A stretch of 41,155 nucleotides of DNA from Candidatus Heimdallarchaeota archaeon (GTDB taxonomy: Archaea > Asgardarchaeota > Heimdallarchaeia > Heimdallarchaeales > Kariarchaeaceae): assembly GCA_015522385.1 (NCBI GenBank), contig WAMJ01000147.1, forward strand, positions 1 to 41,155. Reading direction: 5' to 3'. Both the position numbers and the translations under genes were made by a program. Shown in pieces: positions 25,601 through 30,722 of this stretch. The notes under the pieces are model-generated. The model had not been told where the DNA came from. It saw only the letters and a list, made by a program, of their open reading frames with translations, and ran no database searches. Numbering within the stretch: the stretch's first letter is position 1; every line of letters begins with the position of its first letter.

Positions 25601-26011
25601 ACCGACCCCGGGTTCAAGCAGTCGGTGGAGAAGACCTTCGGTAAGGGTGCAAGAATCACCTACAGGCTACACCCACCGATCCTCAGGGCAATGGGCAAGA
25701 AGAGCAAGAGCAGCTTCGGCCCGTGGTTCAGGACAGCGTTCCGAGTCCTCGCCGCCATGAAGTTCCTCAGGGGAACACCACTCGATATCTTCGGGTACAC
25801 CAAGGTACGCAGACTGGAAAGGAGACTTCCCCGGGAATACATGCAGACCATACTGGAGGTAATCGAGCTCCTCGACGGGGAGAACTACAGCACGGCGGTC
25901 GAGATAGCACAGCTCCCGGACGTCATCAGGGGGTACGAGGAGATCAAGCTGAGAAATCACAAGGTATACGAGAAGAGGTTACAGGAGCTCATGGAATCCA
26001 TCCGCGGTTGA
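22637..26011 (+). CDS. Fused indolepyruvate:ferredoxin oxidoreductase
   Basis: 1124 residues from ATG 22637. One chain holds what separate IorA and IorB subunits do elsewhere. Order: pyrimidine-binding half (about 1-400; GYRGSPLGGYDT, ATAVYGSQ), TPP-binding half with CSGCPHNTS and GAGIGCHGL (about 425-460) and MTGGQHADG, an Fe-S region from about residue 618 (CEGCGDCGVQSNC, then CNRDYTCLKGDC), and from about 699 a gamma domain starting MVGIGGTGVVTINQ, followed by an ~200-residue C-terminal extension. It oxidatively decarboxylates indolepyruvate and other aryl pyruvates to acyl-CoA, making reduced ferredoxin. Similar single-chain forms occur in aerobic bacteria and some archaea. High GC, like AOR. 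A cytoplasmic enzyme, downstream of AOR. Confidence 0.92.
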   Translation: MSTDVRQKYGLREFSLDDKYLKEEGTVILSGIQALVRLPIDQMRADRRAGLDTATLISGYRGSPLGGYDTLLKRNSKLLEEHQITLLTAVNEDLGATAVYGSQIANVLPDPKHDGVVGIWYGKAPGLDRSGDALKHANLVGTNPRGGVLAIVGDDPYAKSSTLPSHSEPAFYDAFIPVLYPGNISEVLSFGRYGIEMSRFSGLWVGMKVVTDVADGFGTAEVSPFEVIRPDIGQWVHEQNPTLLPHISLGLEKEMHEKRFRAAMLFARANSLNRITLSSKEDRIGIVSGGKTYYDVTEALDLVGINDVRLLKLGMIYPIDGEIVAEFADGLDLILVIEEKRGFIEMQLKEVLYGQEHRPVVIGKLDESGRPLVRAYSELLVDDVIEVLERTIGGEKFNKYRQRISKPVTSIDLGMAGPPRTPYFCSGCPHNTSTAVPEGSLAGAGIGCHGLTLLMERNTIGLLHMGAEGVPWVGAERFSRIPHMFQNMGDGTLAHSGYLAIRQAVAAGTNITYKILYNSVVAMTGGQHADGVLPIPQLVKALKAEGVSRVVVLTDDPKRHRGAVHRDRLMEVQMELREVKGVTVIIYDQPCAADLRRKRKRGRAPTPQKQVFINQMVCEGCGDCGVQSNCLSVHPVETEYGRKTTIHQSSCNRDYTCLKGDCPAFVEVEGGSAVPRPQLDTHELLDIPEPEVRVEEDARIYMVGIGGTGVVTINQILATAAYLDGKHSSNLDQTGLSQKGGSVISHIKLSSRPPQFSNRVTKAGASTMILFDVLAGVSDANLAMAHPDRTVCVVSTSRVPTGSMVRSKDVAYPEESHLLRRLEGNVKQRHCVDAVEIAEELFGSHLQSNMILLGAAYQCGGIPVSQDAIFRAIEINGVAVEQNKQAFLVGRMEISNPERLAALRAEEPEEVPSHPLLDGIPEQLHHVVAPRISQLIGFQGEKLAREYVEFVQQVVERDRDDLVLSTEVARYLYKLMAYKDEYEVARLYTDPGFKQSVEKTFGKGARITYRLHPPILRAMGKKSKSSFGPWFRTAFRVLAAMKFLRGTPLDIFGYTKVRRLERRLPREYMQTILEVIELLDGENYSTAVEIAQLPDVIRGYEEIKLRNHKVYEKRLQELMESIRG

Positions 26012-26142
26012 GACCACGATCTAAGCACCACACGAAAATACACCGTCCGTGGGCTCACGATCCGGATCTACCACATATTTCCCCATCATCCAGAACGCTT
26101 CACTCTGCACATTCTCTCGGTATCTGTTGGCTATGATTACAG

Positions 26143-26207
26143 CTCAGCTCAATCCTGTGAAATTATCTCGGCTCTACTCAGCTCGATTCTGTAGTAGATC
26201 TTCTCGG
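26143..26207 (+). repeat. Pair of degenerate 34-nt direct repeats
   Basis: CTCAGCTCAATCCTGTGAAA followed by TTATCTCGG at 26143-26171, and CTCAGCTCGATTCTGTAGTA followed by GATCTTCTCGG at 26177-26207. A third, weaker copy (TCCTGTATAGATC) occurs near 26238-26250. The 26012-26319 gap between IOR and the next gene holds no coding frame that I trust; these repeats are its main structure. Confidence 0.4.
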
Positions 26208-26319
26208 AGAGCTCGTTCTCTATTCAGCACTATCCAGTCCTGTATAGATCCATTGCTCTCCCCAGCTCTACGCTCCTATCGATGTTGACAATACAGGTCA
26301 TCTCTTCACTGTATCCCTG

Positions 26320-26901
26320 CTACCTGAAGTCGCCCGCTGTGAATCTGTCGAATAGTTCCTTGGCCTTGTCGAGAGCTTGGTGCATTAGTCCTTTAGTGTT
26401 GAATCCTGCAATCTTGAGCTCGTGAAGTAGCCCGTTGAGGTGCTGGTCGTCCGCCTTTAGAAGCACCTCCGTCGTCCCGTCGTTCCTCTCGATGAGAAGT
26501 CTGGTAGCAATCTCTATCGTTGACGCCTGGGGCTCCTTTGTGTGACGCTCCCTGATCTCGATGTTCTTTCTGACAGATCTGATGTCCGCTCTCTTCCACC
26601 TCTTCTTGAATCTGATGAAGCCGAGCCTGTCCTCCTTGATCAGGTAGTCATCGGTGCTATAGAACGTCTGTGAACCGTACGTCCTGAGCAGTGCAGGATA
26701 GTAGAATATTATCACGTAGCCGATGATGAACAAAGGAATGAATATGTTTAGAACAACCATGAACACGACGTCGTAAGGCGTGTAGATATTCCCAAAGAGG
26801 AGAAGGAGAATCGGTGCGCCAAGTGCTAAAGTCATCATCAAGAGCTGCAGATTTGCCATCTTGTCCCTGTACAGGGGTGGGACTTGATACAGCATTCTCA
26901 T
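26320..26901 (-). CDS. Two-helix membrane protein with a PH-like cytoplasmic domain
   Basis: 193 residues. Two hydrophobic helices at about 17-36 and 43-68 are followed by a soluble part with alternating strands: YSTDDYLIKEDRLGFIRFKKRWKRADIRSVRKNIEIR, then a loop and ASTIEIATRLLIERNDGTTEVLL and a C-terminal helix. The strand order and the 'RxxIRSV' pattern resemble bacterial PH-domain (bPH2/YdbT-like) membrane proteins, but I did not recognise a specific family. TATA-like TTAATATAG (minus strand) is 26 nt upstream of the ATG at 26901. Stands alone. Function unknown. Confidence 0.65.
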   Translation of the reverse strand: MRMLYQVPPLYRDKMANLQLLMMTLALGAPILLLLFGNIYTPYDVVFMVVLNIFIPLFIIGYVIIFYYPALLRTYGSQTFYSTDDYLIKEDRLGFIRFKKRWKRADIRSVRKNIEIRERHTKEPQASTIEIATRLLIERNDGTTEVLLKADDQHLNGLLHELKIAGFNTKGLMHQALDKAKELFDRFTAGDFR

Positions 26902-27059
26902 AAGGTAGTGAAATTCGTGGATCTATATTAACTGTGTGAGCGATACATGGACATTGTGTCAGCGACGAACACATTGCTACTCCTGCATATCAATCTGGAG
27001 CTGTAGGGGGCAGAAAATGATAATCCTGCTTGTGCATTGAGATGCTGGGTCTACCTCGA

Positions 27060-27207
27060 GACCCCTCTACTAAGTGACATAAGCACCCAGCCACAGAGCT
27101 GGATCTTCTCTCGACCCTGAACGGTGATTTCCATTAGACCCTACCACCAAGCGATGTGCACTAAGCGTTGCAACCTCTAAGACCCTACCACAGAATGATA
27201 GATAGAC
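27060..27207. repeat. Three degenerate copies of a GACCC(Y)WCYAC repeat in a non-coding region
   Basis: GACCCCTCTACTAAGTGACA (27060), GACCCTACCACCAAGCGATG (27137) and GACCCTACCACAGAATGATA (27181), spaced 77 and 44 nt. They lie in the gap 26902-27567, which has no confident gene. A 75-residue plus-strand frame at 27168-27395 overlaps the last copies but has low-complexity Gln/Pro-rich content and no promoter. Also the 10-mer CCACCAGCAG occurs twice (27292 and 27359 areas). Confidence 0.35.
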
Positions 27208-27567
27208 CTCTGCCAGAGAGGCCTAACCTACAAATGTCAAGGAGAATAAATCCACAACAGAATGACGCAGAAGCAATCTGCCCAGAAGTACTCCACCAGC
27301 AGGAAATACAGAAGGCATCTCCCACGGACAAGATGACAGCATCCCACCCGGAAGAAATCCACCAGCAGACTGCACGATGGATTGAGCACGCTTAAGAGCT
27401 AAAGGATATGGCCGAGGACAAGCAGAATCCATGGAGAAATTACCACAGGCAGGAACATCCAAAAGATAGTAAGTACATGACGAAAACAGTCTGAAAAAAA
27501 TATGAAAAAGTAATGGTCTGACCGAAGGAATAATCGATTACAATGTCGTGAAAATTAAAAATATGGA

Positions 27568-27673
27568 TGGTGGAGACGGGATTCGAACCCGCGCGTGCGG
27601 AGCACACTGGTTGTCTAGGTTCTGAAAAAAACTTTCAAGACCAGCACCTTGGACCAGGCTTGGTTACTCCACC
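27568..27673 (-). tRNA. tRNA-Ser(UGA) with a 21-nt intron
   Basis: Minus strand. The acceptor stem GGTGGAG pairs with CTCCACC, discriminator A. D-arm ACC...GGT with AAGCCTGGTCCAA loop; anticodon stem CTGGT/ACCAG; long variable arm GTGC-TCC-GCAC, a class II feature; T-arm with GGGTTCGAATCCC (B box). The anticodon stem encloses 28 nt; removing 21 nt (27613-27633) between positions 37 and 38 leaves the loop CTTGAAA with anticodon TGA. The intron fits a bulge-helix-bulge: bulges ACA and AAA flank a central CUUG/CUAG helix (one U-U mismatch) with inner helix GUUU/GAAC. Mature length 85 nt. The A73 discriminator and D-arm look leucine-like, but no leucine anticodon can be spliced. Confidence 0.88.
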
Positions 27674-27982
27674 TGAATTTTTGCCCCTTTCCAAGACGAA
27701 TCTTGGTAGGCATATCGTTCCCTTGTTCTGTTATTTAAAAATTGAATTGTAGGTGCATCGGTGCTGTGTCCTCGATTCGGAGTTTGATTTTCTCGCGGGT
27801 GTTCTGTATGGTTCCTCATGATGTTGCTGGAGCTCCTTTCCCTGTCCTACCCCTTGAGTCCCCGTACTGCTGGATATTCTGCACGTATTCCCGACCGTCC
27901 AGTTCTCTGATTGTACTGTCGTGCTGCGGGTTCTTTGGTGTGTTGCCTTGAGCTAGCTGCCTGAGTTCCTCTGGTGGTGAGG
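27674..27982. other. Intergenic region with a perfect hairpin next to the tRNA gene
   Basis: About 309 bases. At 27691-27706 lies CCAAGA-CGAA-TCTTGG, a perfect 6-bp hairpin with a 4-nt loop, 18 nt upstream of the tRNA 5' end and downstream of the thioredoxin-like gene stop on the same strand, so it may be a terminator or operator. The remainder is T/C-rich on the plus strand without a confident gene. Confidence 0.4.
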
Positions 27983-28576
27983 TTAGACGTATTGCTTTAG
28001 ATCTTCCAGTTTCATGGTAGCGAGAATCACGGCGGTAGTTTTCTGGAGTGCTTTGATGATCTCTTTCTGGTTCTCTTCGAACATCTTGTTTGAGTTCTCT
28101 TTGAGGAGTGCTCTGAGGATATCTGTGTATTCATTTGAGTTGTTCTGTATTGCCTCTGCTTTTGCTCTGTATCGTATCTCGTAGGCGAGGGTGCTTCTCT
28201 CCACCCATCTCGTGATCTCGTTGAATTCTTTGTCCATGAATAGCGTCATGGGGACCTTCTTAGCTCCTGCTGTTAGGTAGTTTTCGAGCATCTCGATGTT
28301 GGAGTCCCTGTCGATGATGTGCAGTTTGATTGCGTGGTTTTTCTCTGCGATCTTGATAAGTATTGGGACCCCGTTCTGGCAGTCTCCGCACCAGTCTGCT
28401 GAGATCACGACGATGTTTATGGTTGGTAGTTTTCTGCTGAGGAACTCTTGTTGTTGTTCTGTGAATTTCACCTTGTCGAGTTTCTTCTGCCATCTCTCCT
28501 TGTACTTCTGGTCGACTTTGTTGAGGTACAGTTCTGCGTTCATTCCCTGCTGTTTGACAAATTCCTCTGTTATCAC
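27983..28576 (-). CDS. Thioredoxin-family protein (Thioredoxin_9-like)
   Basis: 197 residues from GTG 28576 (TATA-like AATAAAAA about 26 nt upstream). After an N-terminal helical ~45 residues comes NIVVISADWCGDCQNGVPILI, with the redox pair in W-C-G-D-C, and later GAKKVPMTLFMD, with the cis-proline of the thioredoxin fold. The C-terminal part is helical and charged. Members of this group are cytoplasmic disulfide reductases or related proteins of poorly known function. No signal peptide. It may pair with thiol systems elsewhere; no reductase adjoins it. Confidence 0.82.
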   Translation of the reverse strand: MITEEFVKQQGMNAELYLNKVDQKYKERWQKKLDKVKFTEQQQEFLSRKLPTINIVVISADWCGDCQNGVPILIKIAEKNHAIKLHIIDRDSNIEMLENYLTAGAKKVPMTLFMDKEFNEITRWVERSTLAYEIRYRAKAEAIQNNSNEYTDILRALLKENSNKMFEENQKEIIKALQKTTAVILATMKLEDLKQYV

Positions 28577-28894
28577 GAGTGATAGTGAGTTTGGTTCTTT
28601 TTATTGATTGAGAAAGGAGTAGTTGGTTGGTCACAATTGTCTTGTGGTGGTGTGGAATTGTCCGAGGCGGGTGCAAACGCAGTGTGAATTTATGATTTTG
28701 TGGCAGGCAATTGGTACGTGTGTATGCTATTGTGTCTCTGTAGTGGTTCTTGTGCTTCTAGGTGAGATCGTTTGGATATTTCGGGATTTCGAGGGATGAT
28801 TCGGACGAGTGGTTGTGGTGTGTTCATGTAGGTAATCGCTTTTAGCACTGGTGACGTGTAGTGGTGGGGTTGGAGGGACTTTTAGATTCGGGGA
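28577..28894. other. Intergenic region, G/T-rich
   Basis: About 318 bases upstream of the thioredoxin-like gene and downstream of the GDT1-like gene. The thioredoxin-like gene's promoter is at its left end. Otherwise the plus strand is strikingly G/T-rich (GTGGTGGTGTGG-like runs) without a coding frame or repeat that I can support. Confidence 0.35.
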
Positions 28895-29518
28895 TTAGGC
28901 CACCAGTTGAATCATGATGATGAGGCCTATTGTGATGAAGATCACGGATGATATTCTCGACAGCAGGGTGGTCGGGATCTTTGCGAGGAATCTGTGACCT
29001 GCATAGGCCGATGAGTACAGGACCGCTGCCATTCCCACTATTGCCCCCAGCATCACTGCGAGGGGATCGTTTACGAGCACCTGTCCGACGACGAAGAGCT
29101 GTGACTTGTCTCCTACCTCTGCGAGTGCCACGAGTCCTGCTGTCGTGATGAAGAGGTGGGTGTGGTTCTCGGGGGTGTCGGTCTCCTCCTCGGAGTTCCG
29201 CAGTCCCTGCATCCCTATCCCGATGAACAACAGGGCTGCGATGACTTGGAGGTACTGCACGGGAATAACCTGTTCGAGGAGGAGGCCTGCGATGACCCCT
29301 GCGATCGTCATTGATCCTATGCCCACGAGGGCGGCTGAGCCGACTGTGAATGGCTTGGATGTCTTGGAGGCAATGGACATAGTAAGCAGGCTGGTCTTGT
29401 CTGCGAGCTCGGCGAGGATCATCACGGCTGCTGTGACCGCGGCTGTTTCAAGAAACACAGGTGTACGGGGTGTCCTGCCCTTAATGAAGGAGGTGATATC
29501 GTCCGGGAGGGTGTACAT
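28895..29518 (-). CDS. GDT1/TMEM165-family cation transporter (UPF0016)
   Basis: 207 residues, about six membrane helices in two inverted halves. Each half carries the family signature E-x-G-D-K-S/T: ELADKTSLL in the first and EVGDKSQLF in the second. A hydrophilic loop with acidic and His residues (SEEETDTPENHTH) separates the halves. Family members exchange Mn2+ or Ca2+ for H+ across membranes; in prokaryotes they mainly export Mn2+. The ATG start 29518 has no strong TATA at 26 nt. Stands alone; the next upstream gene on the strand ends at 29663. Confidence 0.88.
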   Translation of the reverse strand: MYTLPDDITSFIKGRTPRTPVFLETAAVTAAVMILAELADKTSLLTMSIASKTSKPFTVGSAALVGIGSMTIAGVIAGLLLEQVIPVQYLQVIAALLFIGIGMQGLRNSEEETDTPENHTHLFITTAGLVALAEVGDKSQLFVVGQVLVNDPLAVMLGAIVGMAAVLYSSAYAGHRFLAKIPTTLLSRISSVIFITIGLIIMIQLVA

Positions 29519-29662
29519 CTTGTGGTATGTGGAGAACCGGTCATATCAGCAAGTGTGGGTTACCTTATGTCGCGTGCCGAGAGCTGGCTGGATCTTCTCT
29601 TCTACCACGTGTGGGTGGATCTCAAGGAGTACGGGGTCCGGATGTGGTGAGAATACATTTTC

Positions 29663-29815
29663 TTACAGGGGGAGATAGTACAGTACAGCGGTCATGGCTA
29701 CTCCCAGAAAAAGTGATTGGAGGATGATCTTCCATGCCTTTCGAAGATCACTTTTGCGGTACTCCCTGTCCTGTACCTTGAACTGCGTGTTGAATATGGG
29801 GATCTTTCTGCTCAT
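29663..29815 (-). CDS. 50-residue membrane peptide translationally coupled to the longin-TM gene
   Basis: The peptide begins MSRKIPIFNTQFKVQDREY, has a basic middle (KSDLRKAWK) and ends with one hydrophobic helix (about 30-50, ending ...VLYYLPL). Its ATG overlaps the stop of the upstream gene in the form ATGA (29812-29815), a strong sign of a real, coupled reading frame despite its length. Topology would be N-terminus in the cytoplasm with a tail anchor at the C-terminus. No family recognised; likely a partner of the upstream longin-TM protein. Confidence 0.65.
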   Translation of the reverse strand: MSRKIPIFNTQFKVQDREYRKSDLRKAWKIILQSLFLGVAMTAVLYYLPL

Positions 29816-30516
29816 TTCATATCCACCTGACCGTCAAGTGCGTTCACTACGCAGAACCGGTTCTTTGCCTGCAAGAAGGCGAAGGCCGCGAAGGTATTCG
29901 GGACGATTGTGAGGAGTCTGTAGATGGGTGAGAGATCGAGGATTGCGATAATCAGCACTGTAGCAAGCGACACTATCAGGGCAAGTGCTCCCTTGAGATA
30001 TCTGCTGTACACCCCCTCCTTTCCGATATTGCACGATCCTGGTCTGTACCCCACTGAGTCAAAGATGAATCTGTTGACCCTGTCTCTGAAAGAGGAGAAG
30101 TCCATTTCCTCCTCCTCGGGCACGATATTGATCTCGTGGAAGAGTGCGTTGAACTGGTCAAATACCTCCACACTTCGCTCCTCGAGGATGTATGTCCTTC
30201 TCCAACGGTCCTCATTGGAGCTGATGTAGGAGTCGAGCCTTGTGCAGGCTTCTTCGATCAGTCTTTCGTACGGATTGAGGCTCTCCAGATCGTCTGATGC
30301 AAAGGTCAGGATATAGTTATCCGTTGACTTGACGAGATAGCTCTTTCCGCTGAAGATAATCTTGCGGATCTCTCCATTTCCGAGTTCATTCCCGAAGCTG
30401 TTCAGTGCAGTGAAGAAACTCGCTTCGAGGAGTGAGGAGTCATTGAACGTCTCTCCCTTGGTATAGTGATAAACTGGAATCCCGTCGGGCCTAATTATCT
30501 GAACCTCATCAATCAC
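29812..30516 (-). CDS. Longin/roadblock-like domain protein with two C-terminal membrane helices
   Basis: 234 residues from GTG 30516, supported by TATA-like TTAAAATA 26 nt upstream. The first ~85 residues have the layout of a longin or roadblock-type domain: a beta hairpin (VQIIRPDGIPVYHYTKG), a helix (LLEASFFTALNSFGNEL), then strands (IRKIIFSGKSYLVKSTDNYILTFASDD). A helical charged middle region follows (about 85-165), then two hydrophobic helices (about 172-195 and 197-215). Longin-like proteins of this shape are frequent in Asgard archaea, where they are discussed in connection with small GTPases and trafficking; the family call here is by pattern only. It is coupled to a 50-residue membrane peptide gene and is divergent from the tetrad-repeat protein gene. 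Confidence 0.6.
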   Translation of the reverse strand: MIDEVQIIRPDGIPVYHYTKGETFNDSSLLEASFFTALNSFGNELGNGEIRKIIFSGKSYLVKSTDNYILTFASDDLESLNPYERLIEEACTRLDSYISSNEDRWRRTYILEERSVEVFDQFNALFHEINIVPEEEEMDFSSFRDRVNRFIFDSVGYRPGSCNIGKEGVYSRYLKGALALIVSLATVLIIAILDLSPIYRLLTIVPNTFAAFAFLQAKNRFCVVNALDGQVDMK

Positions 30517-30690
30517 TAAGTTTCTGGCTGTTCTTATCTATTTTAAGGGTGAGTTAGTTCTAAAGTACTACCACAATGAGGGTGTTCAACAGAATCCGCC
30601 TTTTGGAACACGAAGGTAACTTGAAGTGACTGTCGAAGTCTCAGGGGCGATTTATTCGACTGTATTCGGCATTTTGCCTGTGGGAAATAA

Positions 30691-30698
30691 TTTTATAC
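30691..30698 (+). promoter_or_regulatory. TATA box of the tetrad-repeat protein gene
   Basis: TTTTATAC centred about 28 nt upstream of ATG 30723; the divergent longin-TM gene has its own TATA at 30539-30546, so about 150 bp separate the two promoters. Confidence 0.5.
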
Positions 30699-30722
30699 AG
30701 GCTGTCAATTTGATAACTGAAG

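Noticed and set aside
27168..27395. 75-residue Gln/Pro-rich plus-strand frame
   Set aside because: Low-complexity, overlaps repeats, no TATA box, and a competing frame on the other strand is equally long.
27568..27673. tRNA-Leu
   Set aside because: The discriminator and D-arm resemble leucine tRNAs, but no splice within the bulge-helix-bulge gives a leucine anticodon; the CTTGAAA loop and variable arm fit Ser(UGA).
27567..27752. 61-residue frame over the tRNA
   Set aside because: It reads through the tRNA-Ser gene on the opposite strand.
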